From assembly GCF_028389875.1 (NCBI RefSeq), contig NC_084665.1:5353001-5417000 (forward strand): 64,000 nt of DNA. The letters are read 5' to 3'. Below are positions 25,201 to 34,700 of the stretch, one piece after another. Source of the stretch: Rhea pennata. Taxonomy: Eukaryota > Chordata > Aves > Rheiformes > Rheidae. The notes below the pieces were generated by a model, which saw only the letters and a program-made list of their open reading frames with translations, was not told where the DNA came from and did no database searches. Numbering within the stretch: position 1 is the first letter of the stretch; every line of letters starts with the position of its first letter. The position numbers were made by a program, and so were the translations under genes.

Positions 25201-25319
25201 GGCCTAAATTCTGTTCGTCCCCCTTTTCTCCTGTCCTTTTAGTCTAACGGTTAAGAAATGGTTCTGTTTCTTTTTCTTTATTTTTTTTAACCCTCTTTGC
25301 CTTCTGTTCCCCTTCTTTC
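19251..25319. other. Non-coding stretch, no gene seen
   Basis: About 6 kb with no supported gene. Open frames here are shorter than about 150 codons, overlap on both strands and are not flanked by convincing splice sites. CpG content rises from about 24.8 kb toward the cluster of GC-rich blocks. No transposon was recognised. Confidence 0.5.
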
Positions 25320-25760
25320 TTGGGCCTGCGCCCGGTATCAGTAGCCCGGTATCTAATAAATAATGCAGCGGGCTGCAACCCGGCCTTACGGCCCGGCCCG
25401 CGGCAGCGCGACGGCGCAGCACGGCCTGCTTTGCCCTCTCGCCCGCGTTTTCGGGCATCGCAGCGTTCGGGGCGGGGGACGGGGGCGCGTGCCTTCTGCG
25501 AGCGGCTCTGCTCGCAGCCGCGAGCGGCGGAGCGAAGGAGGCGCAGCGCCGGACGCAGCTGGCTCGCGGGGACGTGGGGACCAAAAGGCCTCGTGTGTCC
25601 CCCCCCCCCCCCCCGCTCCCCGAACCACGATCCGGCCTCGCCGCCGGTGCGATCCCGCCTGCCGGCAGCCGCAGAGACGAGAGCTCTGCTTGCAAGCCTA
25701 GCTCCCCCGTGCTTTGGGAAAGGTCCGCCGGTGCCACCAGACCGTGGGCACCAGCTCCTT
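25320..25760. promoter_or_regulatory. CpG-dense block 1 (putative CpG island)
   Basis: Dense CG dinucleotides (CGCGGCAGCGCGACGGCG and similar) and a C16 run at 25,599-25,614. A 258-codon minus-strand frame (25,204-25,980) and plus-strand frames of 154 and 112 codons are all open over the same bases, which is what stop-poor GC-rich DNA gives. None has a recognisable domain, so I do not call a gene. It may be an unmethylated island or a distal regulatory block. Confidence 0.5.
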
Positions 25761-25983
25761 CATCAGTACCGGAGAGTCCAGTAAAAAAAAAAAAATAAAA
25801 TAAATAAAAAGTCAGGGAAAAATCAACACGCTGTTGAACTCGCTGGCGTAAAACCGCATACGAAACCGGGTCACGGCCAACAACAGTACAAAGGATGAAA
25901 AATCTGCAAATACTGAAGCGCGTCATTTTTGCCATCTTTTTTAAACTAAATGACTGACTTACATTGCATTTCCACAGCAAAAT

Positions 25984-26103
25984 ACTGGGTTTTTTTTGTT
26001 TGTTTTTTTTTGTGTTTTTTTTTGTCTCAAGGTGTTATCTTTACTTTCAAAAACGACTTCATTGATACATGAGAAAAGAAGGTGTGTGTGTGTGTGTGTG
26101 TGT
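25984..26103. repeat. T-rich segment and (GT)11 microsatellite
   Basis: A T-rich run with single G interruptions at about 25,990-26,024 and (GT)11 at 26,082-26,103. It separates two CpG-dense blocks. Confidence 0.9.
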
Positions 26104-26209
26104 GGAGGGGGTGTTTTTCAAGGGTTAAATACCTTGGAAATGGAGTGAGGCGCTTGGTTTCAAGTCAAACCAAACATTCGGCGCTGACCTAAAACCAAAA
26201 TCCGGGAGT

Positions 26210-26910
26210 TTCTGCTGCGTGGAAAACCAGTTGCGCGGGAGAGCCGGCCTGCCCCGGCGGGTGGCGGGCGGTCCCGCTGCGGCTTCGCTTCTCCGCCATC
26301 AGCTTTCAACCCGGCTGCCGAACCGAGGAAGCAGAAGACCTTTGGCCTGGGGACTTGTCCCGAGGGAAACCACGGAGCGAGGCCGAGCTGCTGAGCGGAG
26401 CAAAGCGGGGCTGCGGGCAACGCAAACGAAGAAAAGGGCGCGAGCAGCAGCCCCGTACCGTCCCGAGCGTTTTTCCACGGTTCGGGGGATTTTGGCTGCT
26501 TTCTGCCCCCCCCGAATTCGAGTGGCTGCAGCACCCGGTTCCCAGCACCTTTGAAGTATTTCATCCATTTCATCATTTTTTTTCCGACGTGCATCTTTCG
26601 TCGCCCAAGCGCTTGCGAAAGCGAAGCCTGAAATGCTCGGTAAGACCCCAGTTACGTCGTTCAGGTGCCCTTCGGCAAGGGGAGCGCGCTCACGCGCCAT
26701 CCAAAATCACCAGGGAAGGCCCGCCCGCCCTCGCAAAACTTCCCCGCGAATTAACGGCTCGCGGAGCCTCTCGGGAGCCGGAGCCGAGGCAGCGCGGCGC
26801 CCGCGGACCGACCTCGCCTCCAGCTTCCAGCGGGCTCCTTCCCTCGGCGCGCGAGCGCGTTTTTACTGGCGACGAGGTGCAGCGCCGAGCTCGGGCTAGG
26901 CCATTGCATG
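26210..26910. promoter_or_regulatory. CpG-dense block 2 (putative CpG island)
   Basis: CpG-rich throughout. Open frames up to 197 codons (26,355-26,948 plus) overlap minus-strand frames of 144 and 133 codons. Predicted products are Arg/Pro/Ser/Gly-rich with no domain. A GGTAAGAC-type donor-like site lies at 26,639, after AAATGCTC, so a short transcribed exon on the + strand is conceivable but not supported. Confidence 0.45.
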
Positions 26911-27479
26911 ACCTAGTAGACACAAATAATCTGCGGCGGCAGGGATGAAATTACCGACAATAACCAGGTATTTGCACGAGAAAGAGACAAAGTAGGTGTT
27001 GCCTACATCCAAGGCCGTTCAGCTTTGAAGCGGTTTACCAGCAAGTTTAATAAAAGAGCATGAAGCTCCCTTCGTTTCCCTTACTTTGCTCTAGCCCTGA
27101 CTGCTATCTATTTTGGCTAACTCTGTGTAACCAGGCTGAAAATCAGCAAAGCATTTAGGGCACTTTATGCTGCTTTAGCAAATGCTGGTTTCACGCGCTC
27201 AGTGCAGGCACAGGCCCTGGAGGCCAAATCCTTCTCCAGGCTTCACCACAGGTGCTCCTGGACGGGGAAAACCAGCTCTGTGCGGCTCCCGCCCGGCTCT
27301 GTGTGGGGTGAGGAGCTGGCTGGGGAAGGACCAGCCGCCCAGCCACCGGCTCTGCCAGTCCTTCAGAGCAGCCTCTGCAACACAGCTGCAGCCAGCAGGA
27401 CACGGGGCATCCCTTGAGTTGCTGGAGATCGCATGAGCTATTTTCATATGATAGAAAAAGAGGAGGTTGGTTCTATTTT
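26911..27479. other. Non-coding stretch between CpG-rich blocks
   Basis: AT-richer from 26,930 to 27,180, then moderately GC-rich. No gene is seen. Confidence 0.45.
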
Positions 27480-27866
27480 CTAGCATAGTATCTTCTAGCA
27501 GGTGTCTGCTATCATAGTGCCTTCTAGCATGGTGCCTTCTAGCAGGTGTCTTCTAGCAGGTATCTTCCAGCATAGTATCTTCTAGCAGATGTCTTCTAGC
27601 AGATGTCTGCTATCATGGTGCTCTCTAGCACAGTGTCTTCTAGCAGGTATCTTCTAGCATGGTGTCTTCTAGCAGGTGTCTTCTAGCAGATGTCTGTTAT
27701 CATGGTGCCCTCTAGCACAGTGTCTTCTAGCAGGTATCTTCCAGCATAGTATCTTCCAGCATAGTATCTTCTAGCAGGTGTCTGCTATCATGGTGCCCTC
27801 TAGCACAGTGTCTTCTAGCAGGTATCTTCTAGCACGGTGTCTTCTAGCACCGTGTCCTCTGTCTGT
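27480..27866. repeat. Minisatellite, 14-15 bp unit, with higher-order period about 87 bp
   Basis: About 26 tandem copies of a unit like GGTGTCTTCTAGCA (variants TAGTATCTTCCAGCA, GATGTCTGCTATCA, CAGTGTCTTCTAGCA, TGGTGCCCTCTAGCA). The rare variant ending CTGCTATCA or CTGTTATCA recurs at about 27,506, 27,607, 27,694 and 27,782, the last two intervals being about 87-88 bp. Blocks of about six units have therefore been copied together. The array passes directly into GC-rich single-copy sequence at about 27,867. Confidence 0.93.
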
Positions 27867-27969
27867 CCCTCCCCACCAGGCTGGCCTTGGCCGCAGCTGG
27901 AGCCTGCTTGTCCTGGCACGGTTCTTTCGGGGCTGGTGCCCCAGGGGAAGATCCATGCACAGCCCCGAC

Positions 27970-28310
27970 CCACCTCGCCCTTGGGGCTGCCATTTAAAGG
28001 GGTGTGCGAGGAGGCTGGGGTGCGACTGTGCGCGTCACCCGCCCGCACCGGGGACGTGTTTGGGGATGCGCACGGAGGTGCCCCGCGCGTTAGGGGGCCG
28101 CAGGAGAAACTCCACCGTGGCGTCCGCGGCGGGATCCTCAGCGGTTCGGAAGGGACGGAGAGACCTGAAGCTGGGTGCGCTGAAACCACATCCCCGCGCA
28201 GTGAGGCAGCTGCTCCGCCGCGCCGCGCGGGCGCGGGGCAGGCGCGGGCGCTCCGCGCAGCCTGGGGAGGCGAGCCGCGGCGGGCAGCGACTTTAATGGA
28301 AATAACGCCG
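27970..28310. promoter_or_regulatory. CpG-dense block 3 (putative CpG island)
   Basis: CpG-rich (GCGCGTTAGGGGGCCGC, GCGCCGCGCGGGCGCGGGGC). Two 172-codon plus-strand frames and a 97-124 codon minus frame overlap in it, with no recognised domain. It ends sharply at an AT-rich segment (28,300-28,440). Confidence 0.45.
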
Positions 28311-28549
28311 CTCGGCTTCGCCCTTGGAAGTTTACGGCGTTTAAAACAATTGTAAACATGTCAGTGCACATGGAGACGGTTTCTATAGCAGCGGAGCAAC
28401 AGTTAAGGGCTTGCTCCCAAACATACCCCAAAGGAAACTAAAAATAGTGTGCCTCTTGCATCAAAATCTGTATACATATTTGGGCAGACATACAGAAACC
28501 AAGAGTTTGTGAGCCTCCATCAGCTTTTTTTTTTTTTTTCCTTTCCTTC

Positions 28550-28802
28550 CCCCCCGCTTTCCCCCTCCGCTTCCTCTTCTTGGAAGGGGACTCCGGGGAG
28601 GACACCGTGCCCAAACGCCGCAGCCCGGGGAGAGGTGGGCGAGCTGCTGCGCTGGCCGCCGGCGCAAAACCTCCCGGGAGAACGTGCTGCGCGCCGCGGC
28701 GCGCGGCCAAAACCCGCAGCGGAGGCCGAGCACCGCGGCCGCCGCCGCCGCCGCCGCCGCCGAGGAACTTAGCGCAAGGCAGAGCGCCGGTTTTCCTGCC
28801 CG
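28550..28802. promoter_or_regulatory. CpG-dense block 4 with (GCC)8
   Basis: CpG-rich, with an uninterrupted GCC repeat at 28,738-28,761. Preceded by a T/C-rich tract (28,520-28,575). Open frames on both strands read through the triplet repeat as poly-Pro, poly-Ala or poly-Arg. No gene is supported. Confidence 0.5.
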
Positions 28803-30829
28803 GCCGTGACCACTCAGCAACCCCAAAGGGCTGAATTAGGGTACATTTTTTTCCCGGCACTTCTGCAGAACATGCCAGCATTCAACCAAAAGCTCTAGTG
28901 AAACGTGGCGAGGCTTAAATCGCATCCTCCACAGCCAAACTATCTCATCGATTCCTTAGTTTCTTTTCTTTTTTTTTTTTTTTTTTGCTGAATCCATCAT
29001 CTAACCACAAAGTAGCAAAGATGCAGTAGGAACCAGACGACCGGCGGCTCCGCGTCCCTGGTGCCTTCGCAGAGCCTCTCGCGCGCCTTCGTCCACTGTG
29101 CAGCCACAAGGCACAGTACGCGCCACGGTCATCTTGACCAGCTCTACTCAAGCTAAAATTATCCCCCTCCTACAAAGTAAAAGCCCTGGTGCTTTTTATT
29201 TAATTACAAACATGTGTCTTCCTACGTTTTGAACGAATCGCGTGCCACAGCAGTTAACGGGTGACTCGTCCCTGCTAATAAAATCTGCACAAGTGGATTT
29301 ATTGTGGGCATTGATTTGCAAAACGACGTGTTCGTAAAGGAGCACTGCAAGGAAAGGCCTTTCACCGCAGTCAGCCTTCGGGGAAATCGCTGAAGTCGCG
29401 GTCCTCCTCAGCTTCTCCAGCTCAACAGTCGGGATCCCGCGGATAAAAGGGACAAGCGGTGCTTGTAGCACCTTCAGCGGCAAGGCGACAGGCTCTCACC
29501 TGTCTTTCCTTTTTTATTTTACAGAGCCTGAAGCATATTCCTCTGCTTTGACAAATGGCATCATCGAAAGCCTTGTTTCAATGTTCTCCACGCAGCGTAA
29601 CCAATAAACCGGGAATAGCAAGCGGTAAACAGCACATTAAACCACAAGGAAGGAAAAACAGAGCAGCTGCACCCCAGCGCCTGACAGTCCTTGCGATCTG
29701 CCCGTGCTTTGGCGAGCATTTGCCCTCTGCAGCATGGCTTCACCGCTGGCGTGAGGCGAGGCGGGTTGGTCACGGCTGCAGGACGGGCGGTCGCGGTTTG
29801 CTGCTGGGGTCTGGAGCACCTTCACCGCGTTTGGGATGCACCCAGCTGCTCCTGAATCTCAGATCAACCTCAGGAATTCTTTTTCCCCCTCCTTTAAGTG
29901 AGCGTCCCCTCGCTTCGTCTTTGCCTTCGGTGCCCGCCCGCTCCCCAGGACATCCAGGGAAACGCGGTGCCCCCCTGCAATGGACTTCAGCAGCGGCTTG
30001 GCCTCCGGCCACGGACCTGCAGGCTGCGTCCCCGGTGCCAGGAGCGAGCGCAGACTCGCTGTCTCCCGAGCGATTTTGCTCGGAGGTTATTTAAGGAAGA
30101 CACCGATAGCTCTGAAGTCGAGGCAGCTGAGCCGGACCGCGTGCGGCTCACGAAGGTGACTGTCAGGAGGCATCATCCCGGGGATTAGTGTAATTAAATG
30201 GAGCTGTGAAACGTCAGTCCAAGCAAAAAGCCCCCCCACGGGATTTTTTTCCCCCACTTCACTGGAAAGCAGGCACTTTCTTAAAATCTCCTGGCGCATT
30301 GCTTGTTTGTCTGCTGCTGCTCTTCCTCAGTTTTCCTTTGCACCAGGCCCCTTTCCCTGGTGCGGCCAGGTTGAGCTGCCGACTTGGCAAGGCTGATGTG
30401 GAGACTGATTAGTATTTCTCAGGCGCTCTGAAAATTACCGGGTGTTACTCCTGCTACATGACAACTGTTGCTAGGTTGGGAAAATTCCCGCTGCCCGGAC
30501 CTGGGCTGCCCACCACCCCCCAACACACACCTTTCCCGTCCTTCCCTAGGTCAGCCCGGGGCTTGCTCCGTGCCAGGTCCAGCGCGGCATCCGTTTTACG
30601 TTTTAACGCCCACGTTGCGCGCGCGTGGGCAGCGGGGGTGGTGTCGGCGTGCCGCAGCCGGGTCCGTCGGCTGAGATACATCCGCTCCATCCCTAGGGCT
30701 GTGCAGAGCCACACGGACCACACGGACGCCCGCCCATCCCTCTCCCCACCACCGCCCGGCTCCCTGCTCCCTCCTGTCCTGGGAGGCCCGCGACGGCCTC
30801 CGGCTCTCCGAGCTCTCGGCAGGCGTACA
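28803..30829. other. Mixed GC-rich stretch, no gene seen
   Basis: Patchy CpG content (29.3-30.15 kb and 30.5-30.8 kb richer), a T18-type run near 28,969-28,986, and open frames up to 179 codons (29,555-30,094) that overlap frames on the other strand. No exon with good splice sites was identified. It is probably upstream regulatory or intergenic DNA of the 31.3 kb promoter. Confidence 0.45.
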
Positions 30830-31170
30830 TGTAAAAACATACACCTATATGAGTATGTACGTGTATATGAATACACACACACATATATGCACACACAGAT
30901 ATTTTTATGTACACATATAGGTGCATATCTACATGTATATGTGTTATATATATACATGTAATTGTGTTATATACATGCACACAGATATCTGAATAGACTT
31001 ACATATAAAAATATCTATATATACATATACGCACACATACACACACACATATATACGTACACGTGCATACATATATGCATGCACATAAATACCAGCATGT
31101 GCACGTACACGTGTACATACAGATAGATGCGCGCACAGATACACGTATATATATGTGTGTATAGCCACGT
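30830..31170. repeat. Alternating purine-pyrimidine tract (CA/TA/CG)
   Basis: About 340 bp of nearly unbroken pyrimidine-purine alternation mixing (AC)n, (AT)n and CG steps: TACACACACACACATATATG, CACGTACACGTGTACATACA and many similar segments. There is no fixed repeat unit, so it is a cryptic mixed microsatellite. Such sequence is prone to Z-DNA and cruciform structure. It ends less than 100 bp before the ZNF143-type site of the promoter island. Confidence 0.9.
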
Positions 31171-31261
31171 AATCGTGCACATGCGTCTATACGTGAGCCC
31201 CGCGCACACGCGCGCCCGCGGCACGGCGGCAAGGGGCGTGGCCGCCCGGGGGGGCCCGCAG

Positions 31262-31280
31262 ACTACAGCTCCCAGCATGC
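31262..31280 (+). promoter_or_regulatory. ZNF143/THAP11-type site (SBS)
   Basis: ACTACAGCTCCCAGCATGC fits the long ZNF143 (Staf) promoter consensus ACTACAATTCCCAGCATGC with one or two changes in the variable centre. The element is common close upstream of vertebrate CpG-island start sites. Its ATG would open a 125-codon Arg/Pro-rich frame in composition-biased DNA that I do not regard as coding. Confidence 0.85.
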
Positions 31281-31288
31281 CCCGGGGG

Positions 31289-31346
31289 AGGGGGCGGGGC
31301 GAGGGAGTGACGCAGCTCGCCCCGCCCCCCCCGCCCCCGCCCCGGC
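31289..31346. promoter_or_regulatory. GC-box cluster (SP1/KLF)
   Basis: GGGGCGGGGC at 31,291-31,300 and a run of CCCCGCCCC-type boxes at 31,320-31,346, on both strands, just downstream of the ZNF143-type element. It probably brackets or lies immediately upstream of the transcription start. Confidence 0.75.
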
Positions 31347-31409
31347 GGCTGGGTGCGCGAGCGTGCCGCGGCCGCCGCGCCAGAGGGCTGGCGGCTCGCG
31401 GGAGGCGGC

Positions 31410-31446
31410 GGTTGGCGCGGCCGTTGGCGCGGCCGTTGGAGCGGCG
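31410..31446 (+). repeat. Tandem 12-mer, three copies
   Basis: GTTGGCGCGGCC repeated, the third copy diverging (GTTGGAGCGGCG). It lies in the candidate first exon. Confidence 0.9.
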
Positions 31447-31473
31447 GGAGCCGGCGCCCAGCGGATTATCGCG

Positions 31474-31501
31474 CCCCCCCCCCCCCCCCCCCCCCCCCCC
31501 C
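31474..31501. repeat. C28 homopolymer
   Basis: Twenty-eight consecutive C in the candidate 5' UTR, the longest mono-C run here. It can form an i-motif on the + strand and a G-quadruplex on the template strand, and in RNA would be a target for poly(C)-binding proteins. The exact length should be treated as uncertain. Confidence 0.93.
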
Positions 31502-31768
31502 ATCCTCCGTGCGCCCGCGCGCGCGGGGCCGCCGAGGCGAAAGCAGCCGCCGCTTCGCGGCCTGTGGCCCGCCGGAGCCGCGGGGGCGGCGGAAGCTCCG
31601 TGGCGGTTCCCTCCAGCCTGCCGGGGCTGTCGCGCTGCCTCCAGCCGCTGACGAGCCGCGGGGAGAGGCTACCCCTTCCTCCCCTCCCTCCCTGCCTCTT
31701 TCCTCCCTCCGCCGCACGCTCGAGCTGCTGCGGACGGGGGTGCCCCTTTCGCCTGCTTCCTGCCTGGG

Positions 31769-34700
31769 GTGAGTATCGCGAGTGTCGCGACAGAGCGCAG
31801 CTCCGCGCGCCTGTGCGGGGGGGAGGGAGCGGGGCCACCCGCCCCCGTGCTCTCTGCGTGGGCTGTTCGGTGTGTTTGCAGGGCTTTGTGCTCCCGGGGC
31901 CGTCGGCTGCAGGGGAGGGGGTTGGTTCCCCCCCCCCCCCCGTCTTTTCTGGGGGTTTTGCGAGATTTTTTTGTTTTTTCCTTTCTCTCTGCTTCCCCCC
32001 ACCCCCTTCCTCTGAGGGGAGAATTTCCCGGGCGGCGGAGTTGAGCGAGCCCCTTCCTTCCCGTGCTGGATGTGCTGGGGGAGCTCTTTGTCATGGAGAG
32101 GCTGCGGAGCGCTCTCGCCTTCGGTGCCTGCCCTCGCAATAAATACGGGGATACATACTAACGGAAAAAAAAAAAAAACTTGCTCTTTCAGTCTTTGCAC
32201 TCTTAAGACCGCCTTGGTTGTGGGGTTTTGTGCTTGGTGTTTTTATTTACTTATTCAGAGGGGAGGAAAGTGTGCTCTCAACTCTATCCTCCATTTAGCG
32301 CAGCCCCCTGTGCTCAAGCACTGAATGGGAGCAGGCGGGTGAAAACAAAACAAAGGGTGATTTTTGCTTTGCCGGTGCGTTAGCCTGCAAATATGGGGGG
32401 CGGGGGGGCGGTGTTTTTTTCCCCCTCTTGCTGCTGTGCCGAATTATTTTGTGTTGATTTATTTTGGAAGAACCAGCAGATAAGTTTTATTTTTTTTATA
32501 TATATTTATTTTGGAAGCTTCTTGGGAGAATCTGTCTTGTACGGTTTCTCTTGTACTCTCACCCTTCCCTCTTAGCTGCTTTGTGAACAGCCTGTGATGC
32601 AGTGCAACTTTAATCTTTTTTTCCCCCCCTCTTTTCACTCTGTTTCACATAGTTAAATAATGCGGTTTTAGAAAGAACTAATAGCATAGGGAGATGTTTT
32701 GCGTGTAAAAACCATGGAGAAGACTTTAGAAGGCAGAGAAGAGGAGGGCTAGTTGTGTTTCAGCAGATTCTTGTTTTGTTTTTTGCCTCTTAGGGGGGAA
32801 TGATATTTTTAAGCAGCTGTTATGCGTTATACAGAAGGCTTGCTATTTTTTATTTTAGTTACCCCCTCAAAAACTGCAGTTATTTGACCTCTGCAGGATG
32901 TAGCTTCTAGAATATATGCAAGTATAAAGTAGCTTCGTTGTAATGCTCATGTTTCTAGCATTGTCTTTTGGAGGCCACTCACTCTTTTTTTGTTGGGTCT
33001 CTTCTGACTTTAAAATGCACTAACTCACAAGTAAAATTACGAAGTGTTTCAGCTAGACTGAGCTGTAGCTTCTGCCTTTGAAAAATGATGGATTTCTTTT
33101 TGTTTCCATTTTGAATCTGCGTTAGAGAGGAGGAGAGTCGGGGGAGAAGGCTGTTTCCGGTTTCTGTTCAGCAGCTTTTCTTATTTTACAAAGAAAAAGG
33201 TCGTTTACAGATGACTTGATGATGTCTCTTGTCAGCTTTTTATACTAAAAAGTACTGCTAGGTAGGAGAGTGAAAGCTTCCCGAGGAGACTGCCGAGATT
33301 TTCATTTGCATGTGTGTCTGTGGTCCATGCGGCTTTGTAATATTTTAGGCTGACTGCTACAAAGTGCCTAATGCTGTGCCAAAGTTCAGAATTCAACACT
33401 GAACACTTCTCTCCTCCCTCTCCCCACTGTCCTCACCCTCAGGAAAGCTTGGTTCTTGAAAATTGAAATTAGACCATTTCAGTGCTAGAGAGGATGGGTA
33501 TCCAAATCACTAATTACTTTAGAAGTTTTTAACCCTGTTGTGTGGATGGCTCGGCAGGCAGCTTTAGGAGTAGGTTTTAGTGATACTTCGGCATCTACTG
33601 GACACCTTAATGTGTTTAAATGTCTGCTAGGTCTAATTAATCCAACTTGTAGGAGCACCTAAATTATGCTGAGTATAGTTTTGTGAAGTTGCCTAATGTG
33701 TGTTTTAGTTCCTACTAAACTCACAAATACATACATACCTTTGCAGCTGGGCATCGAGCTAGTGCTCATTTCTGAAGTTAAAGTTAAGCAACTGCTAGTA
33801 ATTCCATTGAAGTGGAACTTAGATGCCAGGGTTAATGTAAAGTCGATCTATTTAAAACCGTTGTATGTTTCAAGATCAGTATTGGTTTCTATTAAGAAGC
33901 CCAGAATGAAAAACAGGATTATTTCACTTCAGGATTTATATCTAGTGACTGTGTGTCTACATGTGTAGATGTAAAATAGAATATAATCTGCTTGGAGCCA
34001 GTGGTATTTAAAACTCTTAAATGGAGTGAACTACTGACAAGTATTTTTTTTTTTATTTATTTATTTAAAATGCTTTCTTAGGCAACAACTTTAGAACATA
34101 GAAAAGCAGAAACCTGGAACTGTTTGTAGATGCTAATCTTTGCCTTGATCTAAAAAAGGGAAGAATGAGGGTGTTTCTTCAAAAATCAAACTTTCTTTCA
34201 AATACATCCATGTAAGGCAAGTTGCAGAGGTGATTTGGAACTCTTGCAAGGTGCTAAAAATTGAATTACTTGTTGTTAGCTAGTCACTGTGTCTAGCTGA
34301 TTAGATCGTAAAAGTTCTGACTGTAGGTGGCATGAAGAAGGTCCAGCTCTTTTGCTTCCAGACATTTATTCCTTAATCTTAAGATTCACAAGTGTACTGA
34401 CAAACTGTCAAAGAAAGTGACAGCAAAGAGATGGTGTTGGAAGTAGGTCAAGCACTGCTAAATACTGCTGAGATAGTTTCAGTGGAAAAAAAAGTAAGCA
34501 TGTTTCCCTCTGATCTAGTTTGTTTCCTTTCAATTTATGGTTACAGGATGCACCATTAAATTTCATACTCCTACTGTAGTCCCCCAGTTCTACTGAAATT
34601 CATGTTGCATCCCAGATTAGGCCCAGTTAGCCTATGTGGATAGACTCATGGTGAGGAAGATAAATTTGCAATGTAGTTCTGAATCTGTGAGGTGTTGATT

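Larger units (their letters stand above)
31350..31768 (+). other. Candidate first exon (mostly or all 5' UTR) with donor at 31,769
   Basis: The 3' end is set by CTGCCTGGG|GTGAGTATCG, a near-consensus donor with GT at 31,769-31,770. The 5' end is only approximate, somewhere after the GC boxes. There is no ATG between 31,350 and 31,768, so translation would begin in a later exon. The exon contains a triplicated 12-mer (31,410-31,446) and a C28 run, and a pyrimidine-rich CCCTTCCTCCCCTCC stretch before the donor. One frame is open across the exon only because stops are rare here. The gene is not identifiable from this exon. Confidence 0.6.
31190..31870 (+). promoter_or_regulatory. CpG-island promoter
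   Basis: The strongest promoter signature in the window. It is dense in CpG, has an ACTACAGCTCCCAGCATGC element, several GC boxes on both strands, a GTGACGCAG half-CRE-like site near 31,307, no TATA box, and a good splice donor 0.5 kb downstream on the + strand. The island lies at the boundary between GC-rich DNA to the left and AT-rich intron-like DNA to the right. TATA-less island promoters with this element usually drive broadly expressed genes and can be bidirectional, so a divergent minus-strand transcript is possible. Confidence 0.85.

Noticed and set aside
25204..25980. 258-codon minus-strand open frame in CpG block 1
   Set aside because: It is open mainly because the DNA is GC-rich and stop-poor; plus-strand frames of 154 and 112 codons overlap it. 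The product is low-complexity Arg/Pro/Ala with a Phe/Tyr run from T-rich DNA, and no domain.
28738..28761. (GCC)8 as a coding poly-Ala or poly-Pro tract
   Set aside because: No supported gene frame surrounds it. It is treated as a triplet microsatellite in a CpG-dense block.
31127..31651. 174-codon plus-strand frame that includes the ATG inside the ZNF143-type site
   Set aside because: It starts in the alternating tract, its product is Arg/Pro/Ala-rich, and it reads through the C28 run. The ATG belongs to the GCATGC part of the binding site.
31363..32142. 259-codon plus-strand open frame across the promoter island
   Set aside because: It begins at a non-ATG codon, runs through the C28 run as poly-Pro and crosses the splice donor at 31,769. 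The minus strand is open over the same region (191 and 244 codons). Composition explains it.
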